A stretch of DNA of 64,000 nucleotides from Actinoallomurus sp040655075 (lineage in GTDB: Bacteria; Actinomycetota; Actinomycetes; Streptosporangiales; Streptosporangiaceae): the NCBI RefSeq assembly GCF_040655075.1, contig NZ_JBFAJC010000022.1:1-64000 (forward strand), read 5' to 3'. The translations under genes were made by a program, and so were the position numbers. Below are positions 1 through 8,807 of the stretch, piece after piece (position 1 is the first letter of the stretch; every line of letters begins with the position of its first letter). The notes under the pieces are model-generated. The model was not told where the DNA came from and ran no database searches. It was given only the letters and a program-made list of their open reading frames with translations.

Positions 1-67
1 AGGGAAGACGGCGCGTGGGGCGCCGCGAACCGCGCTCGCGGAGCGAGCGCCATCGGGCAGAGCGCGC

Positions 68-100
68 GGGGGCCTCGCACCTGACAGGTGCGAGGCCCCC
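68..100. terminator. strong hairpin terminator
   Basis: A perfect 15-bp inverted repeat (68-82 with 86-100) surrounds a 3-nt loop and reads GGGGGCCTCGCACCT on the left arm. There is no U tract, as is common in high-GC actinobacteria. It lies downstream of the small minus-strand gene ending at 141 and would also stop plus-strand transcription entering from the left. Confidence 0.75.
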
Positions 101-140
101 GGACGTCTCTGGGCGGGCTCGGGGCCCACCGACCGTGTTG

Positions 141-311
141 TCAGCCGCAGCGCGGCAGGTCGATCCCGTGATCGGCGGCCGTACGGCGCAGGTCGTCGAT
201 CTCTGCCTCCTGCACATCGATCAGGAGATCGTCGCCTGCGTCGCGGGCGGTCCGAAGCGAATCGTACGCATCGGACATGCGCTGCTGGATCGTGGCCTTC
301 AACTCGCCCAC
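141..311 (-). CDS. small hypothetical protein, 56 aa
   Basis: I do not recognise this gene. The GTG start at 311 is preferred because AAAGGAG sits a few bases upstream, while the longer in-frame ORF (to 389) has no ribosome site. The product is short, charged and probably mostly helical (MGELKATIQQRMSDAYDSL at its start), with no signal peptide or membrane segment, and ends in a Cys-containing tail (DLPRCG). A strong hairpin follows at 68-100. It is divergent from the response regulator gene starting at 468. Coding status rests on the ribosome site, codon bias and the terminator; function is unknown. Confidence 0.55.
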   Translation of the reverse strand: MGELKATIQQRMSDAYDSLRTARDAGDDLLIDVQEAEIDDLRRTAADHGIDLPRCG

Positions 312-467
312 GCGGTCTCCTTTCGATAGGTGGTCTGCCACCCCTACCCAGGTCTCCGCTCCTGGTAAACCTGCGAATATCCTGGACACCCTTATCAGGG
401 ACTTACGCGCGGCGTGGCATAACTGAATCGCCGGTCCAGCGCGTGGCCTTCCAGGGGGTTGAAGCGG

Positions 468-1121
468 GTGAGAGTCCTGGTCGTCGAGGATGAGCGCGTG
501 CTCGCCGACACCATCGCCACGGGATTGCGGCGCGAGGCGATGGCGGTCGACGTCGCGTACGACGGCGCCAGCGCGCTGGAGCGGACCAGCGTCAACGACT
601 ACGACGTGGTCGTGCTGGACCGCGATCTACCGCGGGTCCACGGCGACGAGGTTTGCCGGAGCCTCGTCGCCGAAGGGGCCACGGTGCGTGTCCTGATGCT
701 GACCGCGGCGGGCGAGCTGGACGACAAGGTCGAGGGACTGTCGATCGGGGCCGACGACTATCTCGCGAAGCCGTTCGCCTTCGCCGAGTTGATCGCCCGG
801 ATCCGGGCGCTGGGCCGACGTTCCGCGCCGCCGCTGCCGCCCGTGCTCGAGCGCGCCGGCGTGCGGCTCGACCCGGCCCGCCGTGAGGTCACCCGGGACG
901 ATCGGCCGGTCGACCTGACGCCCAAGGAGTTCGCGGTGCTCGAGGTGCTCATGCGAGGGCAGGGCACCGTCGTCAGCGCCGAGCAGCTCCTCGAGAAGGC
1001 CTGGGACGAGAACATCGATCCGTTCACCAACGTGGTGCGGGTGACCATGATGACGCTTCGCAAGAAACTCGGTGAGCCGCAGGTCATCGAGACCGTTCCC
1101 GGCGCGGGGTACCGCCTTTGA
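468..1121 (+). CDS. OmpR/PhoB-family response regulator
   Basis: DNA-binding response regulator of about 217 aa. The receiver domain begins MRVLVVEDERVLADT, has its acidic pocket at VVEDE and the phospho-acceptor Asp51 in VVVLDRDLP, and the conserved Lys in YLAKPF. A winged-helix domain follows (DLTPKEFAVLEVL to the end). GTG at 468 is chosen over TTG at 459 because AGGGGG at 453-458 is correctly spaced only for 468. The stop overlaps the sensor kinase start (TTGA), so the pair is translationally coupled. Target genes are unknown; the nearby kinase operon is convergent. Confidence 0.93.
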   Translation: MRVLVVEDERVLADTIATGLRREAMAVDVAYDGASALERTSVNDYDVVVLDRDLPRVHGDEVCRSLVAEGATVRVLMLTAAGELDDKVEGLSIGADDYLAKPFAFAELIARIRALGRRSAPPLPPVLERAGVRLDPARREVTRDDRPVDLTPKEFAVLEVLMRGQGTVVSAEQLLEKAWDENIDPFTNVVRVTMMTLRKKLGEPQVIETVPGAGYRL

Positions 1122-2251
1122 TCCCCTCGCCGGGCTCCCTGCCGCGCCGCATGACGGTGCGGCTGCGGCTCACCCTGCTGTACGGCGGGCTGTTCTTCGC
1201 GGCGGGGTTGCTGCTGCTGACGGTGGCCTACGTCCTGGTCACCAACATTCTGGAGAGCCTGCCGTTCACCGTGGCGCCGACCGAGCCGGGTACCGGGCTG
1301 ACGCAGCAGCAGGCCGAGGCCTTCGCCCGGGCCTTCATCAAGGGGGTCCAGCACCGGCTCATCACCCAGTCGGCGTTCGCGCTGCTGGGCGTGGGGCTCA
1401 TCGCCCTGGCGCTCGGCTGGTTCGTCGCCGACCGGGCGCTCGCGCCGCTGCAGAAGGTCACGGCGACCGCTCGCAAGCTGTCGGAGAGCACCCTGCACCA
1501 GCGCATCGCCTTGCAGGGCCCGGACGATGAGATCAAGGAGCTGGCCGACACGTTCGACGCCATGCTCGACCGTCTCAGCCAGGCGTTCGACACGCAGCGG
1601 CGGTTCGTCAGCAACGCGTCGCACGAGCTGCGCACGCCGCTCGCCATCAACCGGACCCTGCTCGAGGTCGCGGTCACCGACCCCGAGGCGTCGGAGGACA
1701 TGAAGACGGTCGGCAAGACCCTCCTGGCCAACAACGCCCGGCACGAGCGGCTGATCGAGGGACTGCTCCTGCTGGCGCGCAGCGAGCGGGAGCTGACCAC
1801 CCGCACGCCGGTCGACCTGGGCGAGGTCGCCTCGACCGTGCTGAAGACGTCGGTCCGGGGCGACCGGCCCGACATCGAGGTGAAGTCGGAGCTGACCGAC
1901 GCGCCCACCATCGGCGATCCGGTCCTGCTCGAGCACCTGGTGTCGAACCTCGTGGACAACGCGATCCGCCACAACGTCGACGACGGCATGGTGGTCGTCC
2001 GCACGGGGGTCCTGGAGGGGTGGCCCACCTGCCAGGTGGAGAACACCGGTCCGGTGGTGCCGGCGTACGACGTGCAGAGCCTGTTCGAGCCGTTCCGCCG
2101 GCTCAACACCGACCGGATCGAGTCGTCCAAGGGCGCGGGGCTGGGCCTGTCCATCGTGCGCTCGGTGGTCTCCGCGCACGGCGGGACGGTCATCGCCACG
2201 CCGCGCGAGGACGGCGGCCTCATCGTGACCGTCCGCCTCCCGCACGCCTGA
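1118..2251 (+). CDS. HAMP sensor histidine kinase
   Basis: Membrane sensor kinase of 377 aa, partner of the upstream regulator. Two membrane segments lie at about residues 22-42 and 84-106, framing a short extracellular sensor loop of about 40 residues, followed by a HAMP linker. The dimerisation/phosphorylation box is FVSNASHELRTP with His169, then the N box LVSNLVDNAIRHN and the G2 box GAGLGLSIV. TTG at 1118 overlaps the regulator's stop codon; ATG at 1151 (residue 12) is a plausible alternative start just before the first membrane segment. The 3' end forms the first copy of a 48-bp tandem repeat. Confidence 0.93.
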   Translation: MIPSPGSLPRRMTVRLRLTLLYGGLFFAAGLLLLTVAYVLVTNILESLPFTVAPTEPGTGLTQQQAEAFARAFIKGVQHRLITQSAFALLGVGLIALALGWFVADRALAPLQKVTATARKLSESTLHQRIALQGPDDEIKELADTFDAMLDRLSQAFDTQRRFVSNASHELRTPLAINRTLLEVAVTDPEASEDMKTVGKTLLANNARHERLIEGLLLLARSERELTTRTPVDLGEVASTVLKTSVRGDRPDIEVKSELTDAPTIGDPVLLEHLVSNLVDNAIRHNVDDGMVVVRTGVLEGWPTCQVENTGPVVPAYDVQSLFEPFRRLNTDRIESSKGAGLGLSIVRSVVSAHGGTVIATPREDGGLIVTVRLPHA

Positions 2252-2352
2252 CCGCCGCGCCGCACGATCATCGTGCCCGTCCGTCTCCCGCACGCCTGAT
2301 CGCCGCGCCGCACGATCATCATGACCGTCCGCCGCCCACGCGCCTGACCGCC
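2221..2352. repeat. 48-bp tandem repeat duplicating the kinase gene 3' end
   Basis: Copies start at 2221, 2269 and 2317 (the last is partial, about 36 bp), with a period of exactly 48 bp. Copy 1 contains the last codons and stop of the histidine kinase. Because 48 is 16 codons, copies 2 and 3 keep the same frame and each re-encodes a near-identical tail (xVRLPHA or VRRPRA) plus a TGA stop. This looks like slippage or unequal duplication of a gene end. Confidence 0.85.
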
Positions 2353-2370
2353 CGTACGCGGGCCTCAGGG
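2343..2370. terminator. hairpin between convergent genes
   Basis: CCTGA at 2343 pairs with TCAGG near 2370, and the inner arms GCCCG and GCGGGC surround a tiny loop. It sits between the stop of the histidine kinase and the stop of the kinase-SBP fusion (2378), and is probably a bidirectional terminator. Confidence 0.5.
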
Positions 2371-2377
2371 ACGGTCC

Positions 2378-5179
2378 TTACTTATGGGCCGTCGCGGTGA
2401 GCACCGGGAACCCGGTGTAGTCGAGGTCCATGCCGACGAAGGACGTGGTGTCGGCGACCCGGTACTGCGTGTGCGAGTACAGCGGGATGATGGCCATGTC
2501 GTCGAGCGCGACCTTCTCGGCCGCCTGGAGCCGCTGGGTCCGCTGGGTCGGGTCGTTGGTGGCGCGGGCGGTGTTCAGGGCCGAGTCGAACGCCTGACTG
2601 CTGTACCGGGCGTAGTTGGTGCCCGAGATGGAGCCGTCGTTCTTGCGCTGGATGTTGTCACTGGACAGCAGCGCGTCGAGGACGCTCTCGGCCGAGGGGT
2701 AGTCGGCGGCCCAGGAGAGCCGGTACAGGCCCGCGGCGCTCTTGCCGGACATGTCCGGGTAGAACCCGGCGGAGTTCAGCCTCTTCACCTGCACGTCCCA
2801 CCCGAGCACCTGCTTCAGCTGGTTCTGCACGAGCGTCACCAGCTGCGTGTAGGTGGCCAGGTCGGTGGAGGTGAAGGTGATCTTCGAGCCCGGAGGGAGA
2901 CCCGCCTGCTGCGCCAGCTGCTTGGCCTTGGTGGGGTCGTAGGTGCAGGCGGTGCAGCCGTTGACGTAGGCGCCGGGGACCGCGGGCGGCACCAGGGACG
3001 TCGCGGGTTCGTAGCCCTGGTTGAGGGCGGTGGCCAGGGCCTTCCGGTCGAGGGCGTAGGAGACGGCGAGCCGCGCCTCCTTCTTGCTCATCGGGCCCTT
3101 GTCCGTGATCGGCGTGAGGTACGTCATCGTGCTGGAGGCGGCGGTGACGAGCTTGTGGTCCGAGGAGTGCAGAGAGCGCGCCGTGTTGATCGTCGCGCCC
3201 TCGACCTCGACCCAGTCGTACTGTCCGCGGCCGAAGTCCGTGAGCGGCTGGTTGAGGTCGGAGACGAAGGTGGCGTCGACCTGGTCGAGTTTCGGCTTGG
3301 CGAAGGCGTAGGAGTCGTTCCGTACGAGGCTCAGCCGGGTGTTCGGGGTGTACTGGCTCACCTTGAACGGGCCGTTGCCGATCGGCTGGTTGTTGAACGT
3401 GGTGTTCTTCGGATCCCCGGCGGACGCCGGGACCGGCGCGAACGGGGGAGAGGCCACCCGCATGGCGAAGTCGCAGTCGGCCTTGGTCAGGGTCACCCGG
3501 AGGGCGTTCGTCCCCTCCTGCACGACGCCGGACATGGAGGTGCTCTTGCCCGCCGCCACGTCCGAGTAGCCCTGGATCACCGTCATCAGGTAGCCCATGC
3601 CCTGGCCGCGCGCGGCGCGGTTCCAGCCGCGGACGAAGGCGGCGGCGTCGACGGGCGAACCGTCGCTGAAGGTCGTGCCCTGCTTGATCGTGAAGTGCCA
3701 CTGCGTACAGCCGGAGTTGGGCGTCATCTCCGTGGCCAGAGCCTTCGCGACCGAGCCGTTCGGCTGGATCGTGGTCAGGCCGGTGAAGAGGTTCTCGGCC
3801 GCGAACACGTCCGAGGTGAGCACGGCGTTCGACGGATCGATGGCCGCCGGGGCGAACATCGCCATCCGGAAGCTGCCGCCCACCCGGCCGGTCGGGCTCG
3901 GCGTCGGCTTCTGGTGGTGCTGGTTGAGGAGCTCGGTCGTCGCCACGGCGCCCGTCGCGATGAGCAGCACCGCGCCCGCGGCGATGGCGGCCACGATGCC
4001 GGGCCGGGTCCGCCGCCGCCCGGCGGGCACCGTCTGCTGCGGGTACGGCAGGGACGCCGGGTCCGTCCGGTAGGGGTCGTACGGCGTCGGTGGGCCGTAC
4101 GGGCCGGGCGGAGGCGTGTCCACCCCCGGAACACGGCCGTACGGCGGCGTGTCGCCTCCGTAGGGGTTCGACGGCAGATCGTTCCGGTAGGCCTCGGGCG
4201 GTGGCGTGTCGCCCCCGTACGGGTTCGAGGGCAGGTCGTTCCGATAGGGCCCGGGCGGCGGAGTGTCGCCGGCCGGGGCGTACGGGCCCGGGGGAGCGCC
4301 CTCGGCCGCCACCTGGGCGCCCTCCTGCAGGATCGTCGTGGGCGCGGGCGTCCCGGCGCCCGGCAGGACGACGCCTTCGTGGCTGAGCAGGCGCAGCAGG
4401 ATCTGCTGGGCGGTGGGCCGCCGGTTCGGGTCCTTCCACAGGCACGCCGTGACGATCTCCCGCAGCGGCCCCATGAGCATCCCGAGGTACGGCTCCTGGT
4501 TCAGGATCCGGTGCATCACGGCGGGGATGGAGTCCTGACCGAACGCCGGAGAGCCGGTGGCGGCGAACACGATCGTGCAGCCCCACGCGAACACGTCCGT
4601 CGCCGGGCCGACGACGTGCCCGGAGATCTGTTCGGGCGACATGTACGACGGCGTGCCCACCGCCGTGCTCGACAGCGTGCCGGTGGCGTCGAGGGCCCGG
4701 GCGATACCGAAGTCGATCACCCGTGGCCCGTCCGCGGCGATCAGCACGTTGGACGGCTTGAAATCACGGTGGACGATGCCGGCCTCGTGGATGGCGGCGA
4801 GCGCGGTGACCGTGCCGATGGCCAGGCGCTGCAGGGCCTCGCCCGTGCGCGGCCCCTCGCGGTCGACGACCTGGCGCAGCGACGGGCCGTCGATGAACTC
4901 GCTCACGAGGTAGGGCGTGTCGCCCTCGACGTCGGCGTCGAGGATGCGCGCCGTGCAGAACGGTGCGACCCGCTTGGCGCTGGCCAGCTCACCGGCGAAC
5001 CGGGCCCGTACCTTCGCGTCCCCGCTGAACTGCGCGTGCAGGAGCTTCACCGCGACCTGCCCGCCGTCGGGCGCCTCGCCGAGATAGACGACCCCCTGGC
5101 CGCCCTCGCCGAGGCGGCCGGTGAGGGCGTACGACCCCACGCGCTGTGGGTCGTTCGCCCGAAGGGGGCTTCCGGGCAT
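2378..5179 (-). CDS. Ser/Thr kinase fused to oligopeptide-binding protein (SBP_bac_5)
   Basis: A 933-aa chimera. Residues 17 to about 275 form a Hanks-type kinase: glycine loop LGEGGQG, ATP-binding Lys45 in VAVKLL, catalytic loop HRDFKPSN, metal motif DFG, and SYMSPEQ. A linker (about 290-380) carries Pro/Tyr repeats such as RNDLPSNPYGGDTPPP. One membrane helix lies at about 388-408. The rest (about 425-933) is an extracellular DppA/OppA-like family 5 solute-binding domain (FKVSQYTPNTRLSLVRNDSY). This implies a receptor kinase sensing a peptide-like ligand outside and signalling inside. No permease or ATPase genes are adjacent. Its start is 31 bp after the stop of the upstream kinase gene, so the two are probably one operon. 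Similar bifunctional proteins occur in other actinobacteria. Confidence 0.92.
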   Translation of the reverse strand: MPGSPLRANDPQRVGSYALTGRLGEGGQGVVYLGEAPDGGQVAVKLLHAQFSGDAKVRARFAGELASAKRVAPFCTARILDADVEGDTPYLVSEFIDGPSLRQVVDREGPRTGEALQRLAIGTVTALAAIHEAGIVHRDFKPSNVLIAADGPRVIDFGIARALDATGTLSSTAVGTPSYMSPEQISGHVVGPATDVFAWGCTIVFAATGSPAFGQDSIPAVMHRILNQEPYLGMLMGPLREIVTACLWKDPNRRPTAQQILLRLLSHEGVVLPGAGTPAPTTILQEGAQVAAEGAPPGPYAPAGDTPPPGPYRNDLPSNPYGGDTPPPEAYRNDLPSNPYGGDTPPYGRVPGVDTPPPGPYGPPTPYDPYRTDPASLPYPQQTVPAGRRRTRPGIVAAIAAGAVLLIATGAVATTELLNQHHQKPTPSPTGRVGGSFRMAMFAPAAIDPSNAVLTSDVFAAENLFTGLTTIQPNGSVAKALATEMTPNSGCTQWHFTIKQGTTFSDGSPVDAAAFVRGWNRAARGQGMGYLMTVIQGYSDVAAGKSTSMSGVVQEGTNALRVTLTKADCDFAMRVASPPFAPVPASAGDPKNTTFNNQPIGNGPFKVSQYTPNTRLSLVRNDSYAFAKPKLDQVDATFVSDLNQPLTDFGRGQYDWVEVEGATINTARSLHSSDHKLVTAASSTMTYLTPITDKGPMSKKEARLAVSYALDRKALATALNQGYEPATSLVPPAVPGAYVNGCTACTYDPTKAKQLAQQAGLPPGSKITFTSTDLATYTQLVTLVQNQLKQVLGWDVQVKRLNSAGFYPDMSGKSAAGLYRLSWAADYPSAESVLDALLSSDNIQRKNDGSISGTNYARYSSQAFDSALNTARATNDPTQRTQRLQAAEKVALDDMAIIPLYSHTQYRVADTTSFVGMDLDYTGFPVLTATAHK

Positions 5180-5210
5180 GGGCGTCCTCCCTGGGACTGG
5201 TCAGGAGCCG

Positions 5211-6809
5211 TTATTCCTTGGTGAGGGTGCCGGAGGCGAGCGTGGCGCCACCGGCGGTCTGGCTCATCTGCCACGTCATCGACGAGCCGCTGAGGGTCAG
5301 GGTCACGTACGACGGGGACAGGCACTGGCTCGACCCGTACGACGTCAGCGTCTGCGAGAACGTCACCTGCTTCTTGTCGTCCGAGATCTGGGCGCTGTTC
5401 AGCTCACCCGAGCACGTGTCGTACCTGACGTTGCCCTCCTTGAGGATCTGGTAGAGCGTCAGGTCGATGCCGCGCGACTGGTCGGTGCCGAACGCCAGGT
5501 TGCTGGTGGGCGCCGCCCGGCCGGACCAACTGCCCTCGAAGCCCTCCGGCAGGCGGTCGCTCTGGGTCTTGTGGAGCAGACCCGCGCCGATGGCGATCGG
5601 CAGGCCGACCACCAGGATGAGCGCCACGACACAGCCGAGGCCGATGAAGATCGGGGCATTGGTGTTCTTCTTCTGCGGCGGGGGCGGGACGTACCGCGCG
5701 CCCTGCGGATGCGTCGGCCGCCCCTGGTTCTGCCACGGCGGCGGGGTCTGCGGGCCCGGCCGCATCATCGGGTTCGGCGTCGCCGGGCCCGGATGCATCA
5801 TCGGGTTCGGCGTGTTCGGGCCCGGCGGCATCATCGGCGGCGGCGTGGAGGGCCCGGGATGCATCGGCGGCATCGCGGGCGGCGGGGTGATGATCTGCGG
5901 GGGAGGGGGCAGCTGCGCGGCGATCTGGGTGCCCTTGTCGAGCAGGTCCTGCCGGTCGGCGGCCGGGCCCGGCGTCGCGCCGACCTGGCCCAGCAGGCGC
6001 AGCAGGAGCTGGTGCGCGGCCGGGCGGCGGCGAGCGTTCTTGTCCAGGGCGGCGCCGACCAGCTCGCGCATGATCCCCTGCAGCCGGGACAGGTCCGGCT
6101 CCTGGTTGAGGATCCGGTTGATGATCACCGGGAGCGTCTCCGCCTCGAACGGCGACCGCCCCGTCGCGGCGAAGACCATCGTCGCGCCCCACGCGAAGAT
6201 GTCCACCGACGGGGTCAGCGGCTCACCGGTGAGCTGCTCCGGGGCGAGGTATCCGGGCGTGCCGACGACCATGCCGGTCGCGGTGACCGAGCTCTGCTGG
6301 GAGTCGACGGACCGGGCGATGCCGAAGTCGACCACGCGTGGGCCGTCGGAGGCCAGCAGCACGTTGTTCGGCTTGAAATCACGGTGGACGATGCCGGCCT
6401 CGTGGATGGCCGCGAGCGCCGTCGCGGTGCCGATCGCCAGGCGCTCGAGCGCGGCCCCCTCGAAGGGCCCCTCCTGGAGCACCACGTCGTACAGCGGCGG
6501 CCCGTCGATGAACTCGCTGATGATGTACGGCGGTCTGCCGGTCAGGTCGTAGTCCAGGACCTGCGCCGTGCAGAACGGCGAGACCTTCTGCGCCGCCTCC
6601 GCCTCGCGTGCGAACCGCGTCCGGGCGGAGGTATCGGAGTTCATCTGCTCGTGCAGCAGCTTGATCGCCACGGAGTCACCCGACGGCGACCGGCCGAGAA
6701 AGACCGCGCCCTGGCCGCCCTCCCCGAGCCTCCCGACGACCTGGTACCGCCCCAGCGTGGTCGGATCGCCCGGCTCGAGTGGAGCGGCATTCGGCATGTG
6801 TGACCCCAT
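5211..6809 (-). CDS. membrane Ser/Thr protein kinase
   Basis: A 532-aa receptor-like kinase. The cytoplasmic kinase domain spans about 22-280 with LGEGGQG, Lys50 in VAIKLL, HRDFKPNN, DFGIA and GYLAPEQ. A Pro/Met-rich linker follows with repeats of the TPNPMMxPGP type (about 315-355). One membrane helix is at about 384-411. A roughly 115-aa extracellular C-terminal domain is predicted beta-rich and contains two Cys (DTCSG, SSQCLS) that could form a disulfide. It is first in an operon with the kinase-SBP fusion. ATG at 6797 (residue 5) is an alternative start. The extracellular ligand is unknown. Confidence 0.92.
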   Translation of the reverse strand: MGSHMPNAAPLEPGDPTTLGRYQVVGRLGEGGQGAVFLGRSPSGDSVAIKLLHEQMNSDTSARTRFAREAEAAQKVSPFCTAQVLDYDLTGRPPYIISEFIDGPPLYDVVLQEGPFEGAALERLAIGTATALAAIHEAGIVHRDFKPNNVLLASDGPRVVDFGIARSVDSQQSSVTATGMVVGTPGYLAPEQLTGEPLTPSVDIFAWGATMVFAATGRSPFEAETLPVIINRILNQEPDLSRLQGIMRELVGAALDKNARRRPAAHQLLLRLLGQVGATPGPAADRQDLLDKGTQIAAQLPPPPQIITPPPAMPPMHPGPSTPPPMMPPGPNTPNPMMHPGPATPNPMMRPGPQTPPPWQNQGRPTHPQGARYVPPPPQKKNTNAPIFIGLGCVVALILVVGLPIAIGAGLLHKTQSDRLPEGFEGSWSGRAAPTSNLAFGTDQSRGIDLTLYQILKEGNVRYDTCSGELNSAQISDDKKQVTFSQTLTSYGSSQCLSPSYVTLTLSGSSMTWQMSQTAGGATLASGTLTKE

Positions 6810-7129
6810 CAGAAACCCTTATCCTGTGCACCCGCCAGGTCCGTACAGGCGGGAAACCATATCGCGTTACCTGTGACGTTCGTCGTCAACATCCGGTTCA
6901 GGGCAAACACCATCACCGCTTCACCGGTGAGCAGTGTGATTTATGCCACATCGGACAACTCGGATGAGTGGTGAGGGGACTCACGGTGTGAAGCGACGCG
7001 CCTTGCGTGTTCGGGGTGAAAAGCCGTGACAGAATTTCCCGCCCGGATCGGGCACAAGATGGGCCTCCCGAGCGTTAGACCCGCGCGACGGGGCGCATAA
7101 CTAAGGACCGAGGGGGATGGAGACAGAAG
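6810..7129. promoter_or_regulatory. divergent intergenic region with palindrome
   Basis: 320 bp between the minus-strand kinase operon and DUF4193. It must hold both promoters. A perfect 10-bp palindrome, TCACCGGTGA, lies at 6921-6930 and could be an operator. I could not assign convincing -35/-10 boxes. Confidence 0.4.
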
Positions 7130-7426
7130 ATGGCCACCGACTACGACAGCCCACGTAAGACTGATGACGATCTCAACGAGGACAGCCTGCAGGAGCTGCA
7201 GGCCCGCCGGGCGGACAAGAGCACGGGCGTCATCGACGAGGACCTGGACGCCGGCGAGGTGACCGAGCTGCCGGGCGCGGACCTGTCGAACGAGGAGCTC
7301 AGCCTCCGCGTTCTGCCGCGCCAGGCGGACGAGTTCACCTGCGCCCGCTGCTTCCTCGTGCACCACCGCAGTCAACTGGCGGAGGAGAGGAACGGCCAGT
7401 TGATCTGCCGCGAGTGCGCCGCCTGA
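7130..7426 (+). CDS. DUF4193 domain protein
   Basis: A 98-aa member of the actinobacterial DUF4193 family. The N-terminal half is very acidic and hydrophilic. The C-terminal half carries a CxxC...CxxC arrangement (FTCARCFLVHHRS and LICRECAA) typical of a zinc ribbon. The ATG follows GGAGACAGAAG. In mycobacteria the homologue (Rv2699c) lies close to dut, as here, where dut is about 9 kb downstream. The function is not established; a nucleic-acid or protein-binding zinc protein is an inference. Confidence 0.9.
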   Translation: MATDYDSPRKTDDDLNEDSLQELQARRADKSTGVIDEDLDAGEVTELPGADLSNEELSLRVLPRQADEFTCARCFLVHHRSQLAEERNGQLICRECAA

Positions 7427-7442
7427 CGCCGGGTCGTCACCC

Positions 7443-8258
7443 GTGTCCGAGGGAGAGCTCGCCCGATGGAATGACGGTGACGACCGGCTCGGCCAGGAAA
7501 TGGCGGAGCTGGTCGGCCGGCTGTCCGACGACGATGTCGACCGCGAGACCCGCGGCCGCCTGCTCGGTCGGCTCGCCCGCCTACTGGCGGCGAGCGCGCG
7601 CCGGGCAGGGGCCGCGGGCGTCGCGCGGGGACGCTGGCTCACCGATGTGGTCGCGGACATTGCGCCCCGCATTCCCGTCCGTGACCTGGAGACCTTGCGC
7701 GCCCACCACAACGATTTGACGGGGGAGGCGCTGGCCGACTCCCTGGTGCGCGCCGCACAGCGCGCCACGACCGGGGTCGGCGCGGCCGGTGGCGCGCTTG
7801 CCGCCGTTGAATTCGCCGCGCCGCCGCTCCTGCTGTCCGCGCCCGCCCAGATCCTCGCCGAGACCGTCGTCGTCGCGACGATCGAGGTCAAGCTGATCGC
7901 CGAGCTGCACGAGGTGTACGGCGTACAGGTCCCCGGCAGCGGCACGGCGCGCGGCGCCGTGTTCCTCCAGCTGTGGGCCCAGCAGCGCGGCTTCGACCCG
8001 CTCAAGCCCGGCAGCGTCACCGCCGCGCTCGGCGTGGCCGCCAAGACCGGCGTACGTAAGCGCCTCATGCGTACGCTCGGCCGGCACCTCACAACGATGG
8101 GCCCCTTGCTGACCGGCGCCGTCGCCGGCGGTGCCCTCAACCGCACGGCCACCAAACGGCTGTCCGACAGCGTCCGCAAGGACCTGCGCCGCACCATCGG
8201 CGACCCTTATCCCCGGCCGCCGATCGACGAGCCTCCAACCGACGAGCCTCCGGCCTGA
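7443..8258 (+). CDS. conserved hypothetical protein, EcsC-like features
   Basis: A 271-aa protein with a GTG start 16 nt after the DUF4193 stop, so probably co-transcribed. The N-terminus is helical and Arg-rich. A central hydrophobic, Gly/Ala-rich stretch at about 110-155 (VGAAGGALAAVEFAAPPLLL) precedes AELHEVYGV, which is reminiscent of EcsC-family proteins. A second Gly-rich segment follows (MGPLLTGAVAGGALN, about 215-235), and the tail is Pro-rich. Peripheral membrane association is likely. The family assignment is tentative. Confidence 0.7.
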   Translation: MSEGELARWNDGDDRLGQEMAELVGRLSDDDVDRETRGRLLGRLARLLAASARRAGAAGVARGRWLTDVVADIAPRIPVRDLETLRAHHNDLTGEALADSLVRAAQRATTGVGAAGGALAAVEFAAPPLLLSAPAQILAETVVVATIEVKLIAELHEVYGVQVPGSGTARGAVFLQLWAQQRGFDPLKPGSVTAALGVAAKTGVRKRLMRTLGRHLTTMGPLLTGAVAGGALNRTATKRLSDSVRKDLRRTIGDPYPRPPIDEPPTDEPPA

Positions 8259-8399
8259 GGGTCGGGCCGCGAAGGCGATGGCGGGCGCCCCTTCGGCCCG
8301 CCACCTGGCCGAGAAGGTCAAGGCCGCCGCCGGATGCGCCGACGCCGTCGACTACTACGCGTACGGCCTGACACCCTTCCACGTGCTAGAACGCTTTCA

Positions 8400-8428
8400 G
8401 GCGCCCCCGGGAGAGCCCGTGGGGCGCC
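8400..8428. terminator. hairpin terminator
   Basis: GGCGCCCC at 8400-8407 pairs with GGGGCGCC at 8421-8428, and the stem continues as CGGG/CCCG around an AGAG tetraloop with one bulged T. It lies between the convergent 271-aa gene and the DUF4235 gene. Confidence 0.75.
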
Positions 8429-8495
8429 GGACGGCACCTCGTCGGCCGGGAGGCGATGCCCCCGGCCTCGATCAGAGGGCGACGCGTGTGCCTCG

Positions 8496-8807
8496 TCAGG
8501 AGGTGGCGCTCTTGGCCTCGTCGACCGCCGAGCGCAGGGCGGACGGCAGCTCGCCCGTGCTCTTGTGCCAGCGGTGGGCCGCCGCGCGCGTGGCCAGCAG
8601 CCGTGCGACCTCCATGCCGACGCCCATGACGACGGCCCAGCCGATCGCCTCCGTCAGCGCGACCTCCGGAGACTCCGGGTTGGCCGGGGGCTCCTTGCCG
8701 GTGGCTCGCTTCCACCCGACCGTGATGGCCTTGCGGGCCACGAACCCGGCCCCGAAGGCCGCCGCGCCGGCGACCAGCCGCCAGCCCAGCTCTCCCTTGT
8801 CCGGCAT
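8496..8807 (-). CDS. DUF4235 membrane protein
   Basis: A 103-aa small integral membrane protein of the actinobacterial DUF4235 family. A first hydrophobic segment at about 8-26 (WRLVAGAAAFGAGFVARKA) is followed by WKRATGKEPPANPES and a second at about 51-72 (EAIGWAVVMGVGMEVARLLA), ending in a basic/polar tail. The ATG at 8807 follows AAGGGAGAACGC. It is divergent from valS. The molecular function is unknown. Confidence 0.88.
   Translation of the reverse strand: MPDKGELGWRLVAGAAAFGAGFVARKAITVGWKRATGKEPPANPESPEVALTEAIGWAVVMGVGMEVARLLATRAAAHRWHKSTGELPSALRSAVDEAKSATS

Noticed and set aside
2384..5224. A 946-codon plus-strand ORF opposite the kinase-SBP fusion
   Set aside because: Shadow of a high-GC gene: Arg/Gly/Val-rich, no domains, and the minus strand encodes unmistakable kinase and binding-protein motifs.
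7071..7081. Isolated CGTTAGACCCG resembling the KdpE half-site
   Set aside because: No second element at 11 bp; a single 7-mer is expected by chance.
8278..8398. Short plus-strand ORF beginning MAGAPSARHLAEKVK
   Set aside because: No ribosome site, and the frame runs through the terminator hairpin into the DUF4235 antisense region.
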